From assembly GCF_001186365.1 (NCBI RefSeq), contig NZ_LDTZ01000019.1, forward strand, positions 1-64,000: a stretch of DNA of 64,000 bases, in the 5' to 3' direction. Position 1 is the stretch's first letter; every line of letters starts with the position of its first letter. Below, in pieces: positions 8,137-16,597 of the stretch. The notes below the pieces were generated by a model that was given only the letters and a program-made list of their open reading frames with translations, made no database searches and was not told the origin of the DNA. This DNA comes from Gordonia jacobaea (GTDB taxonomy: Bacteria; Actinomycetota; Actinomycetes; Mycobacteriales; Mycobacteriaceae). The translations under genes and the position numbers were made by a program.

Positions 8137-9864
8137 TCACGTCGCGAGCAACACCAACGGACCGATGGTCACGATCAGTCCGACACCCAGGGCCAGCAAC
8201 GTGGTGAACAGGTCGCGGGAGTGCCGCACGGCGTGGGTGAACGAGACGATGCCGAAGATCACCAGCACCGCCAACACCAGCGCGAAGTAGACGTTCCAGC
8301 GCCAGAGCTCGGTGAATCCCCAGAACAATCCGACACCGACCGCCAGCCCGAGGATCGCCTCGCCGATGACCAACAGCCACGCCTTCGCCGGCGAACGGCC
8401 GTCCCCGTCGTCGGAGTCGCCGGGCCGCGCGTCCTTGGACGTTGCCGCTTTCGACGTGGGGGTTTTGGATTTGGGGGCTTCGGACGTCGGGGTTAGGGGC
8501 GCCGCCGCGCTGTCCGTTTCCTTCTCGTCTACCGCGCTCTTGTCCGCTGCGCTCGCGTCCGCTGGGTTCTTGTCCGCAGGACTCCTGTCCGCAGGGCTCT
8601 TGTCCGCTGGGCTCGTGCCGACTGCGGCCGCGACCGCGGCGGCGCCGACTCCGGTCAAGCCTGTCGTCGCAGCCTCGGGTGAGTCTGATTCGAGCGCCTC
8701 GGCCGCATCGCGATCGGCGTGCTCACGGGCGTCACGCTCGTCGTCATCCTCGCGGACGCTGTCGAACGACGAGTAGCCGTACGCGCGGTCGCCGTCGAAC
8801 TTGCCTGCGTCGAACTTGCCTGAGTCGTCGTAAGCATTTGCGTCACTGGGTCGTTCGACGTCACTCAATGTCTCGGCGTCACCGGATCGCTCGGCGTCGG
8901 GGGTCACGCCGCGTGGCTCCCCGACGATCCCGATGGCCGTGGTCTCCTCCACGAACGCGGCGCCGGAGGTGTGGCGATCGTCGTCGACGAGTGAGTCGGA
9001 CTCGACGTCGGTGCGGTCGTCCCGCGCGGCGGCCTTGCGCCCGAACCACCCGCGCTTGCGCTTGGGTTTGTCGCCGGAGCGTCGGGCCGCGCGCTTCTTC
9101 GACGACGCACTCTTCTCGTCGTCATCGTCGTATTCGGCGAACGACCGGTATGCGTCGAAGTCGTCGTCGATGACGTCTGCGAACCTGCCGGTTCGCGCGG
9201 GCGGCGGCGCATCGAGTTCTACGACGTCGACGTCGTCGGCCTCGACGAGCCGCACGCCGTCGGCGGTGTCGTCGTCGCCGACGATCGGGATGATTCCGGT
9301 GACAGCGTTCGCGTGCTCGTCGCTGACAGGTTCAGCGTCGGACGTGCTGCGCGATGCCCGCTCGGCGATGGCGGCGGAACTGAAGTCGCGCGTCTGCGGC
9401 GGAGCGTCGTAGACGCCGCGGTCGAATCCGGTCGACGCGCCGGCGGGGTCGGCGGAATCCTGGAGCGGTCGGCGGTCGGTCGCACGTCGCGGGACCGGGC
9501 TGCTCGACCGCGGGAAATGCGGCGCGGAGTCAGGCGACTCCCAGGCATTCGGGGCGCCGGCCGCCGGGGTGTCGGTCTTCGGTGCCTGAGTCTTTGGAGC
9601 CTGGGTCTTCGGTGCGCTGGTCTTCGGGGCTTCGCTCCTGGGCGCGTCGGTGATTCGCGGGATCTCGCCGGTGAGCTCAGACACCGAGACGGCTCCGTCG
9701 CGCCCGGCACGGCGCCTGCCACGGGTTTCGGTGAGGCGCTTCGTGCGTTCCTCGTCGGCGATGGCGGCGTCGCGACGTGCGAGCAGTTCCGACACGGAGA
9801 TGGGCCTCGACTCCGACGCCGAGTCGTCCGATCCGCCCGTGGGTGACCCCGGTTGCTTGGCCAT
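8137..9864 (-). CDS. Rv0497-like membrane protein with long disordered acidic N-terminus
   Basis: A 575-residue protein whose last ~75 residues hold two or three hydrophobic helices (AWLLVIGEAILGLAVGVGLF; WNVYFALVLAVLVIFGIVSF; LFTTLLALGVGLIVTIGPLV). The preceding ~490 residues are low-complexity, acidic and predicted disordered. They include an SVSELLARRDAA motif near the start that recurs as SVSELTGE, APKTQ repeats near residue 85, a basic patch (RSGDKPKRKRGWFGRK) near 270, and SPADKSPADR repeats near 425. The mycobacterial counterpart is much shorter as I recall, so the disordered region is expanded here. It lies seven bases upstream of the TIM-barrel gene. Function is unknown. Confidence 0.75.
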   Translation of the reverse strand: MAKQPGSPTGGSDDSASESRPISVSELLARRDAAIADEERTKRLTETRGRRRAGRDGAVSVSELTGEIPRITDAPRSEAPKTSAPKTQAPKTQAPKTDTPAAGAPNAWESPDSAPHFPRSSSPVPRRATDRRPLQDSADPAGASTGFDRGVYDAPPQTRDFSSAAIAERASRSTSDAEPVSDEHANAVTGIIPIVGDDDTADGVRLVEADDVDVVELDAPPPARTGRFADVIDDDFDAYRSFAEYDDDDEKSASSKKRAARRSGDKPKRKRGWFGRKAAARDDRTDVESDSLVDDDRHTSGAAFVEETTAIGIVGEPRGVTPDAERSGDAETLSDVERPSDANAYDDSGKFDAGKFDGDRAYGYSSFDSVREDDDERDAREHADRDAAEALESDSPEAATTGLTGVGAAAVAAAVGTSPADKSPADRSPADKNPADASAADKSAVDEKETDSAAAPLTPTSEAPKSKTPTSKAATSKDARPGDSDDGDGRSPAKAWLLVIGEAILGLAVGVGLFWGFTELWRWNVYFALVLAVLVIFGIVSFTHAVRHSRDLFTTLLALGVGLIVTIGPLVLLAT

Positions 9865-9891
9865 CGAAACTCGCTCTCCTCCTCAGGCCGC

Positions 9892-10908
9892 CTAGCGCAG
9901 GCCCTGGGTTGCCGGTGTCGAACCCGCCGACCCTGTGCGGGTCGCTTCAGTGGGGGTCGTCCCGATCTGTTCTTGGTTGTCCGCCAGCTCGGTGTCGAGA
10001 CGACGCAGGATCACGCCCTCGCGCAAGGCCCACGGACAGATCTCCAGTGTATCGACCGACAGCGCCCGCATCGCCGCCTCCGCGACGAGCGCGCCCGCAA
10101 CGAGTTGACCAGCACGATCGGCGCTGACGCCCTCGAGTTCTGCGCGGTCGTCGCGGGTCATCCGCGAGATGAAGGCGATCAACTGGCGCAGCCCGCTCGC
10201 GGTGAGTTGACGCTTGACCCGCAACCCGGCTCCCGACGGCGCCGCGCCGGTCAGACGCGCGAGCGAGCGGAACGTCTTCGACGTCGCAACCGCGATGTCG
10301 GGTTTGCCCGCGGCACGCAGTTCGCGCGCGGGATCTCTGAGCTCGGCATCGAGCCAGTCGCGCAGCACGCCGATACGTCGACGGTCCGGCGGATCGTCGG
10401 GCAGCCACTCGCGGGTCAACCTGCCGGCGCCAAGCGGCAGGCTCAACGCGACGTCGGGCTCCTCGTCGACGCCGTTGGAGATCTCGAGCGATCCACCTCC
10501 GATGTCGAGCGCGAGGATGCGACCGGCGCTCCAGCCGTACCAGCGTCGCACGGCCAGCGAGGTCAGTCGCGCCTCGTCGCGACCGCTCAACACGGTCACT
10601 CGGACACCGGTCTTGGCTTCGACGCGGTCGAGCACTTCTTCGGAATTGGTCGCATCGCGCACCGCAGACGTCGCGAACGCCATCGTCTGCTCGCACCCCG
10701 ACGTGGCGGCGATGTGGGTGAACTCGTCGACCGAGTCGATCAGCGATCGGGCACCGCGCTCGGTGAGCCTGCCCTTCTCGTCGATCTGTTCGGCGAGCCG
10801 CAGAACCGACTTGGTTGAGCTCATCGGTGTCGGATGGCCGCCGCGATGGGCATCGACGACGAGCAGGTGGACAGTATTGCTGCCCACGTCGAGCACTCCT
10901 AAACGCAC
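9892..10908 (-). CDS. ppx: Ppx/GppA exopolyphosphatase (Rv0496-like)
   Basis: An ASKHA-fold phosphatase acting on polyphosphate and/or pppGpp. The first phosphate loop is GVLDVGSNTVHLLVVDA at residues 4-20, and the second is LALDIGGGSLEIS near residue 136. The 338-residue length matches the short actinobacterial Ppx forms that lack the C-terminal HD-like domain. The start is a GTG at 10908. It is the Rv0496 equivalent, linked here to the SenX3-RegX3 phosphate sensor a few kilobases away, which suits a role in phosphate metabolism. Confidence 0.9.
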   Translation of the reverse strand: MRLGVLDVGSNTVHLLVVDAHRGGHPTPMSSTKSVLRLAEQIDEKGRLTERGARSLIDSVDEFTHIAATSGCEQTMAFATSAVRDATNSEEVLDRVEAKTGVRVTVLSGRDEARLTSLAVRRWYGWSAGRILALDIGGGSLEISNGVDEEPDVALSLPLGAGRLTREWLPDDPPDRRRIGVLRDWLDAELRDPARELRAAGKPDIAVATSKTFRSLARLTGAAPSGAGLRVKRQLTASGLRQLIAFISRMTRDDRAELEGVSADRAGQLVAGALVAEAAMRALSVDTLEICPWALREGVILRRLDTELADNQEQIGTTPTEATRTGSAGSTPATQGLR

Positions 10909-10996
10909 GCATACACGGTAGTGCTTCGACGATTCGCCATGTTGCGTGGGTGGCGAAACACACGGGCGCGATCAGACGCCACGCTGCCGATACGAC

Positions 10997-11002
10997 TACC
11001 GT
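10997..11002 (+). promoter_or_regulatory. -10 box TACCGT, leaderless promoter of the Rv0495c-like gene
   Basis: TACCGT ends six bases before the GTG at 11009. This supports that GTG as both transcription and translation start. Confidence 0.5.
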
Positions 11003-11008
11003 GAACGC

Positions 11009-11860
11009 GTGCCAAGCCCCACCCCGTCCGCACAGATCTCACCGGCTCCCGAGGTACCACTCGACTTCGCGCGCGAATGGTATGAGTTCTTCGATCCCGC
11101 GGACCCAGAACACCTCATCAACGCCGACCTGACCTGGCTGTTGTCGCACTGGACATGTGTCTTCGGAACACCGGCGTGCCAGGGGATCATCGACGGCCGA
11201 CCCGACGACGGCTGCTGCAGCCACGGCGCCTACCTGACCGACAAGGACGACCGAAAACATCTCGCGAAGAGCGTCGCCATGCTCACCCCTGACGACTGGC
11301 AGTTCTACGAGAAGGGATCTGGCAAGGATCCCCTCGGCAAGAAGGGGTATCTCGAAGAGGGAGACCTCGACGACGAGCCCGCACTCAAGACGCGAACTCA
11401 CAAGGGCGCGTGCATCTTTCTCAATCGTCCCGGTTTCGACCGCGGACCCGGATGTGCACTACACGCCATGGCGCTGCGCAAGGGCATCGAGCCGTGGAGC
11501 GTGAAACCCGATGTGTGCTGGCAACTTCCGATCCGGCGCGAGCAGGACTGGGTGGAGCGCCCCGACGGGACGCAGGTCCTCAAGACCACGATCACCGAGT
11601 TCGACCGTCGCGGCTGGGGCGAGGGCGGACACGACCTCAAGTGGTATTGCTCGGGTTCGCCCGACGCCCACGTCGGCGCGACGCAGGTCTTCGAGTCCTA
11701 CGCCCCGGAACTGACCGAACTCCTCGGCAAGCCCGCATACGACGAGTTGGCTCGGGCGTGCCGACGCCGCAACGGCCTCGGGATCGTCGCGGTCCATCCG
11801 GCGACAGCCGCGGCGACCACGCGCCGGACGACCGACATCAAGTACGAGGAACTGGGTTAA
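11009..11860 (+). CDS. Conserved Cys-rich protein, Rv0495c-like
   Basis: A 283-residue cytosolic protein of unknown function, conserved opposite ppx in mycobacteria. It has clustered Cys residues that look metal- or Fe-S-binding: [21 protein letters not shown] near residue 60-75, then [18 protein letters not shown] and PDVCWQLP between residues 130 and 175. The C-terminal third contains [10 protein letters not shown]. This pattern resembles DUF3109-type proteins. I chose the GTG at 11009 over an upstream ATG because of the leaderless promoter box. Confidence 0.75.
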   Translation: MPSPTPSAQISPAPEVPLDFAREWYEFFDPADPEHLINADLTWLLSHWTCVFGTPACQGIIDGRPDDGCCSHGAYLTDKDDRKHLAKSVAMLTPDDWQFYEKGSGKDPLGKKGYLEEGDLDDEPALKTRTHKGACIFLNRPGFDRGPGCALHAMALRKGIEPWSVKPDVCWQLPIRREQDWVERPDGTQVLKTTITEFDRRGWGEGGHDLKWYCSGSPDAHVGATQVFESYAPELTELLGKPAYDELARACRRRNGLGIVAVHPATAAATTRRTTDIKYEELG

Positions 11861-11899
11861 CCGCCGCGGAGGCGCCGCGCATCGGGCACACTACCGAGC

Positions 11900-13060
11900 A
11901 TGCGATTTGGGATACCAAATACAGCTCGGCAGTTACTGAAGGCCGACGAGTACGAGTGGCTGGTGTCCTATCTCGTCGCGCGCGGCCTGCTCCGCTGGAG
12001 CAGGTGGCTGGTAGCGATCGACGGCGCCACCATCGGGGTGACTGCGATGCTCGCCGCCCTCGCTCCCCCAGGCGTGCTGTGGCCGTATGGCAACCTCGTG
12101 ATGGCGGGTCTGGCCGTCGCCGGCATCTGCTGGGCGGCACGGTGGCTTTTCGGGCGCTGGCCGTCGCATCTCGAATCGTTGGTTTTGATCGCCGCAGCCG
12201 ACATCGGTGTCGCGACAGCATGTTTCGCTCATCACAACCTCGTGCTCGGCGTTGCCGCGACACCGCTGTTCGCGGCAACAGGGGCCTACATCGCCTTCTT
12301 CCACAGCACCGCAGCCAATATCTGCCATATCGTCTTCGCGGTCACCGTGGTGGTCACTGCCGTCGTCGCAAGCGGTTTTGTTCAAGGCCTGCAATGGCTT
12401 CCGGTCGCGATGAGCAAAGGCTTGATCGCCCTGTTGCTGACAGCGCTTGTCCTGCCGTTCCTGCGCATCGCCTACAGCATGTTCCGGTCCAGTGCTGACG
12501 CGTCGGCGGTCGACTCGCTGACCGGATTGCTGAACAGGCGCGGCCTTCGACAGGAGGTCGCGAAGGCCGAGATCGAATCACCCGACTCGACCCCGTGGAC
12601 GGTCGTCGCGGTCGATCTCGACAACTTCAAGGCCGTCAACGACATCTACGGGCACCAGCGAGGCGACGACGTCCTCGTCGCAGTAGCGGATGTACTCCGA
12701 CGTTGCCAGGTCCCGGGTACGCAGACACTGATCGTCAGACTGGGCGGCGACGAATTCGCGATGGTGTTGCGTGCAACGAAGACCGATGCGGAGCGCCTCG
12801 CCGCCCGCGTCCTGCAGACAATCAGCCAGGAAACCGATCTCGGCGTGTCGGCGAGTCTCGGCGTCGCCACCGGCACCCCGACCAGCGACGTGTTCGAGCT
12901 GGTCGCGTCGGCGGACACGGCGATGTACAAGGCAAAACGATCAGGCGGCGACCAGGTGGCTCAGGCCACGCTCTGGCCGGGTCAGAACTCCAACAGTCCG
13001 AACTCCAACAGTCACGACCCGGACAGCCGGGAGTCGAACAGTCAGGGCTCGAGTTTGTAG
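11900..13060 (+). CDS. Membrane-bound GGDEF diguanylate cyclase
   Basis: Makes cyclic di-GMP from two GTP. The first ~200 of 386 residues contain about six hydrophobic helices (for example GVTAMLAALAPPGVLWPYGN and ICHIVFAVTVVVTAVVASGF), a membrane sensor of unrecognised type. The GGDEF domain runs from DSLTGLLNRRGLRQEV (~residue 204) through VDLDNFKAVNDIYGH to the intact active site VRLGGDEFAMVL near residue 285. The residues five before GGDEF are GTQT, not RxxD, so the inhibitory I-site is missing. The C-terminal 25 residues are Asn/Ser repeats (SPNSNSHDPDSRESNS). Its 3' end overlaps the convergent regX3 by 19 bases. Confidence 0.92.
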   Translation: MRFGIPNTARQLLKADEYEWLVSYLVARGLLRWSRWLVAIDGATIGVTAMLAALAPPGVLWPYGNLVMAGLAVAGICWAARWLFGRWPSHLESLVLIAAADIGVATACFAHHNLVLGVAATPLFAATGAYIAFFHSTAANICHIVFAVTVVVTAVVASGFVQGLQWLPVAMSKGLIALLLTALVLPFLRIAYSMFRSSADASAVDSLTGLLNRRGLRQEVAKAEIESPDSTPWTVVAVDLDNFKAVNDIYGHQRGDDVLVAVADVLRRCQVPGTQTLIVRLGGDEFAMVLRATKTDAERLAARVLQTISQETDLGVSASLGVATGTPTSDVFELVASADTAMYKAKRSGGDQVAQATLWPGQNSNSPNSNSHDPDSRESNSQGSSL

Positions 13061-13728
13061 CCGAGTCCGCGGACCGTCACGAGGTGCTTCGGGCTGGCCG
13101 GGTCGGGCTCGATCTTCGAGCGAAGCCGCTTCACGTGGACATCGAGAGTCTTGGTGTCGCCGACGTAGTCCGCACCCCACACACGGTCGATGAGCTGACC
13201 GCGGGTCAGCACTCGGCCGGAGTTGCGCAGGAGGTACTCGAGGAGGTCGAACTCCTTGAGCGGCAACGTGATCTGCTGTCCGTTGACGGCGACAATGTGG
13301 CGCTCGACGTCCATCCGGACAGGACCTGCCTCCAGAATGCCGATGGCCAGGTCGTCGTCGATTCCGTCGCCACCGCGACGCAGCACGGCACGGATACGGG
13401 CGATGAGCTCGCGCGCCGAGTACGGCTTGGTGACGTAGTCGTCGGCACCGAGTTCGAGTCCGACGACCTTGTCGATCTCGCTGTCGCGCGCGGTCACCAT
13501 GATCACCGGCACGCTCGACCGCGTGCGCAACGACTTGCAGATCTCCGTGCCGGACATGCCGGGCAGCATCAGATCGAGCAGAACGATGTCGGGGCTGACG
13601 CGATCGAAGGTGCCGAGTGCCGCAGCGCCGTCGTTGACGACGGTGGCCTCGAATCCCTCCTTGCGCAACAGGAATGCCAGCGGATCGGCCAGCGATTCCT
13701 CGTCCTCGACGATCAGAACGTGAGTCAC
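13042..13728 (-). CDS. regX3: Phosphate-responsive response regulator RegX3
   Basis: An OmpR/PhoB-family response regulator of 228 residues. The receiver domain has the acidic pocket VEDEE at residues 7-11, the phosphorylated Asp in PDIVLLDLMLPG near residue 52, and the Lys in VTKPYSARELI near 101. The winged-helix DNA-binding domain begins near residue 130 and ends KIEPDPASPKHLVTVRGLGY. The GTG at 13728 shares a GTGA with the senX3 stop, so translation is coupled; a 285-residue reading would lie inside senX3. It controls phosphate-starvation genes in mycobacteria. Confidence 0.96.
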   Translation of the reverse strand: MTHVLIVEDEESLADPLAFLLRKEGFEATVVNDGAAALGTFDRVSPDIVLLDLMLPGMSGTEICKSLRTRSSVPVIMVTARDSEIDKVVGLELGADDYVTKPYSARELIARIRAVLRRGGDGIDDDLAIGILEAGPVRMDVERHIVAVNGQQITLPLKEFDLLEYLLRNSGRVLTRGQLIDRVWGADYVGDTKTLDVHVKRLRSKIEPDPASPKHLVTVRGLGYKLEP

Positions 13729-15212
13729 CTGTCGGTTTCCTTCGGTCGTGCGAGTGGCGCAGACGGAACCGTCTCGCCCTGGACCACGGCTACAGCTGCC
13801 GTAGGTTCGATTATTTCGGTACCGGCTATTCCGGTGCCGGCCACATCGGTGTCGTCGTCGCCCCAACCGATCTCGGTGCTCATGTCCTGCGGAATGCACA
13901 GCGTGAACGTCGAGCCGGTGCCTGGCTTACTCCAGAGCGAGATGACTCCACCATGATTGGCGGCGACGTGTTTGACGATTGCGAGCCCCAAGCCGGTGCC
14001 GCCGGTACTGCGTGACCGCGCCTTGTCGACGCGGAAGAAGCGCTCGAAGACTCGTTGCTGATCGGCCGGCGCGATCCCGATGCCCCGATCGGTCACGGCG
14101 ATCGCCACCATCGGCCGTCCGTCGTGGCGGGTCACCCGCCTGCTCACCGAGACGGTTGTGTGCGGCGGTGAGTAGGAGATGGCATTGACGATCAGATTGT
14201 TCAGTGCCGTCAACAACAGCATTCGGTCGCCGCGCACCGTCAGGCCTGCCGGGGCGTCGGCGCGCAGTGAGATCGACGCCGCTTCGGCAGCCACACCGGC
14301 TGATTCGATCGCGTCGTCGATCAGCGTGTCGATGTCGACGAGTGAGAAGTCGGCGGTCTCGCCCTCTTGCAGTCGCGATAGTGCGAGCAGTTCGGTGACC
14401 ATGTTGCCCATGCGCGTGGCCTCGGCGACCACACGATTACCGAAGTGCTGCACCGAATCCGAGTCGTCTGACGACTCCAGCAGCGCCTCCGCGAGCAGGC
14501 TGATGGCACCGACGGGCGTCTTCAGTTCGTGCGACACATTGGCGACGAAGTCGCGGCGGGTCGCCTCGACGCGCAGGTGCTCGGTGTCGTCGGCGCCGTA
14601 GACAACGGCGTAGCGCTCCTCGCCCTCACGGACCAGCCGCGCGATACAGCTCACGGACTCGACGGTCTTGCCGCGTGCACGTCCCGTCGAGAGAAATCCC
14701 AACGCCGACGCGGGGGGTTCGAAATCGAAACGACGCTCGGCCTCGGTGTCGAGGACTTCTTTCGCCGCCTCCCAGACCGAATCGTCGAGCAGCCTGTCGC
14801 GCACGAGAGCCAATTCGACGGCGCGATGGTTGTAGAGGACGACGTCGCGGAACTGGTCGACGACCGCGACCGCGGTGTCGGAGTTTCGCACGATCAGTCC
14901 GAGCAGTCCCGCGGTGGTCATCCGACCGTCCTCGGTGACACCGTGTACGTCGGTCTCGCGCAGCTCCGCGCTCTCGGGCACCACCCGCGGGCGCTCGGCG
15001 AGAGTCAACGCGTAGCTGGGCTGATCGTCGGCGATCTCGGGAACGACGGGGGCGGCAACGTTGGTCGCGTGGTTCGCATCGTCGCGGGTGCTGTCGAGCC
15101 CGCTGCGTGACATCGCGTCACGACGCCAGAAACGACCGAGCGCGAATCCGACGAGGACGGCTGCCACGAGGACGACGGCAACTGTCACGCCGCCCACGAA
15201 TACACCGGTCAC
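13725..15212 (-). CDS. senX3: Sensor histidine kinase SenX3
   Basis: The membrane kinase partner of RegX3. One N-terminal helix (VAVVLVAAVLVGFALGRFW) is followed by a low-complexity linker and a PAS-like domain from about residue 95. The phosphoacceptor box is FVANVSHELKTPVGAISLL near residue 240, and the ATPase domain has NAISYS, DRGIGI and STGGTGLGLAIVKH. A C-terminal Ala/Thr/Val-rich tail of about 60 residues extends beyond the usual end. At 495 residues it is longer than the mycobacterial protein. The GTG at 15212 is supported by TAAGCT six bases upstream. Confidence 0.95.
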   Translation of the reverse strand: MTGVFVGGVTVAVVLVAAVLVGFALGRFWRRDAMSRSGLDSTRDDANHATNVAAPVVPEIADDQPSYALTLAERPRVVPESAELRETDVHGVTEDGRMTTAGLLGLIVRNSDTAVAVVDQFRDVVLYNHRAVELALVRDRLLDDSVWEAAKEVLDTEAERRFDFEPPASALGFLSTGRARGKTVESVSCIARLVREGEERYAVVYGADDTEHLRVEATRRDFVANVSHELKTPVGAISLLAEALLESSDDSDSVQHFGNRVVAEATRMGNMVTELLALSRLQEGETADFSLVDIDTLIDDAIESAGVAAEAASISLRADAPAGLTVRGDRMLLLTALNNLIVNAISYSPPHTTVSVSRRVTRHDGRPMVAIAVTDRGIGIAPADQQRVFERFFRVDKARSRSTGGTGLGLAIVKHVAANHGGVISLWSKPGTGSTFTLCIPQDMSTEIGWGDDDTDVAGTGIAGTEIIEPTAAVAVVQGETVPSAPLARPKETDR

Positions 15213-15218
15213 AACGTC

Positions 15219-15224
15219 AGCTTA
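15219..15224 (-). promoter_or_regulatory. -10 box TAAGCT, leaderless promoter of senX3-regX3
   Basis: TAAGCT ends six bases before the senX3 GTG. Three phased GTTC repeats lie 50-72 bases upstream of this start point. Confidence 0.5.
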
Positions 15225-15261
15225 CGGCCCACCAAACTGCAGGAACACTCAGTGCAGGACA

Positions 15262-15291
15262 GTTCGACCGCTGTTCACGCACCGTTCCACC
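15262..15291. promoter_or_regulatory. Pho-box-like triple repeat upstream of senX3
   Basis: GTTC occurs at 15262, 15273 and 15284, exactly 11 bases apart, in the units GTTCGACC, GTTCACGC and GTTCCACC. Direct repeats of GTTCACC-like sequence at 11-base spacing are the known recognition pattern of PhoB/PhoP/RegX3-type regulators in actinobacteria. The position suggests RegX3 autoregulation. Confidence 0.6.
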
Positions 15292-15321
15292 CGCATTACG
15301 TGACACCGCCGTCGCTTGCAT

Positions 15322-15660
15322 TCAAGAGGTGACCGACGCCACCAGGTCGGCGTACTCGGGGTGCTGGTCGATGTAGTGACGAACGTACGAGCAGACCGGC
15401 ACAACCTGCTTGCCCTGCGACCGGATGTCGTCGAGGACGGTCCGAACGAGCTGGCCTGCGTACCCGCGTCCCGAGTAGGCGTCGAGGATCACCGTGTGAG
15501 TCAGAATCACCTGGTAGGGCTCCGACACGTAGTCCAGGTACCCGACCAGCCGATCGGTGGGTTCGACGTCGCGCGGATCGGACTCGGGATCGGTGAGGAT
15601 CGCCTCGTACCTCTCCTGCGGTGCCGAGTGGACTATGCGCAGGGTTCCAGAATCGGCCAT
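15322..15660 (-). CDS. GNAT-type N-acetyltransferase, YjdJ-like
   Basis: A short 112-residue acetyltransferase-fold protein. The acetyl-CoA loop reads YSGRGYAGQLVRTVLDD near residue 62. The C-terminal VVPVCSYVRHYIDQHPEYADL is the signature of the small YjdJ-type GNAT proteins, whose substrates are not established. The ATG at 15660 has TACATT six bases upstream (15667-15672), so it is probably leaderless; a longer reading from 15702 would include the promoter. Confidence 0.82.
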   Translation of the reverse strand: MADSGTLRIVHSAPQERYEAILTDPESDPRDVEPTDRLVGYLDYVSEPYQVILTHTVILDAYSGRGYAGQLVRTVLDDIRSQGKQVVPVCSYVRHYIDQHPEYADLVASVTS

Positions 15661-15666
15661 GCAACC

Positions 15667-15672
15667 AATGTA
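15667..15672 (-). promoter_or_regulatory. -10 box TACATT, leaderless promoter of the GNAT gene
   Basis: TACATT ends six bases before the ATG at 15660. Confidence 0.45.
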
Positions 15673-15714
15673 ACCGCGGTCACAGCAACCCGCCCGTGAC
15701 AATTGGGTTACGGA

Positions 15715-16461
15715 CTACTTCTTACCCTGCGCCGCGACGGCCGCAGCACCTGCGGCAGCAGCCTCGGGATCGAGGTACGTGCCACCGGGGTTGAGCGGTT
15801 TGAGGTTGTCGTCGAGGTCGTAGCGCAGCGGGTTACCCGTAGGGATGTTGAGCGCGGCGATGTCGGCGTCGGAGATACCGTCGAGGTACTTGACCAGCGC
15901 GCGAAGCGAGTTGCCGTGCGCGGCGATGAGCACCGTCTTACCCGCCTTGAGATCGGCGGCGATGTCGGATTCGAAGTACGGGATGAGTCGCTCGACGACA
16001 TCCTTGAGGCACTCGGTCAGCGGAACCTCGGGGAGGTCGGCGTACCGGGGATCATTCGTCTGGCTGTACTCCGAGTCGGGTTCGATCGGCGGCGGCGGGG
16101 TGTCGTAGGAGCGGCGCCACAGCATGAACTGCTCCTCGCCGAACTTCGCGAGGGTGTCGGCCTTGTTGAGACCCTGCAGGGCGCCGTAGTGACGCTCATT
16201 GAGACGCCAGTCGCGGACGACCGGAATCCAGATCCGGTCGGCGGCGTCGAGCGCGATGTTCGCGGTGGTGATCGCGCGTCGCAGGAGCGAGGTGTAGAGG
16301 ACGTCCGGCAACAGATCGTGCTCGACGAGCAGCTCGCCCGCGCGCGTCGCCTCCGCTCGACCCTTGTCGGTCAGCGCGACGTCGACCCAACCGGTGAACT
16401 GGTTGGACGCGTTCCATTCGCTCTCGCCGTGCCGCATGAGAATCAGGGTGCCGTTGCTCAT
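15715..16461 (-). CDS. gpmA: 2,3-bisphosphoglycerate-dependent phosphoglycerate mutase
   Basis: A glycolytic and gluconeogenic enzyme interconverting 3- and 2-phosphoglycerate. The catalytic histidine motif [12 protein letters not shown] is at residues 6-17, the second acid/base segment is [13 protein letters not shown] near residue 90, and the second His is in [19 protein letters not shown] near residue 185. The 248-residue length is standard. It is the Rv0489 (gpm1) equivalent and sits next to senX3-regX3 as in mycobacteria, with the GNAT gene inserted between. Confidence 0.96.
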   Translation of the reverse strand: MSNGTLILMRHGESEWNASNQFTGWVDVALTDKGRAEATRAGELLVEHDLLPDVLYTSLLRRAITTANIALDAADRIWIPVVRDWRLNERHYGALQGLNKADTLAKFGEEQFMLWRRSYDTPPPPIEPDSEYSQTNDPRYADLPEVPLTECLKDVVERLIPYFESDIAADLKAGKTVLIAAHGNSLRALVKYLDGISDADIAALNIPTGNPLRYDLDDNLKPLNPGGTYLDPEAAAAGAAAVAAQGKK

Positions 16462-16541
16462 AGGGGTCAGTTTTCCATACCGAGGCTTTGCACGGGGGCT
16501 TCACCCGAGCCTCCACACGGGGTCGACGGGTCACCGACAAG

Positions 16542-16579
16542 AGCGGGCCGCCCTCGGAAGTATCCGAAAGCGGCCCGCT
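16542..16579 (-). terminator. Stem-loop after the acyl-CoA ligase gene
   Basis: A 10-base perfect stem (AGCGGGCCGC at 16542-16551, GCGGCCCGCT at 16570-16579) with an 18-base loop, beginning 19 bases past the stop of the acyl-CoA ligase. No T-run follows. Confidence 0.55.
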
Positions 16580-16597
16580 GCCTTGCGATCTGGGTGG

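Noticed and set aside
11410..12498. Plus-strand frame overlapping the Rv0495c-like and GGDEF genes
   Set aside because: Arg-rich shadow out of frame with two recognised proteins.
12595..13956. 453-residue plus-strand frame crossing the GGDEF 3' end and regX3-senX3
   Set aside because: It spans three well-supported genes on both strands and has no protein-like features.
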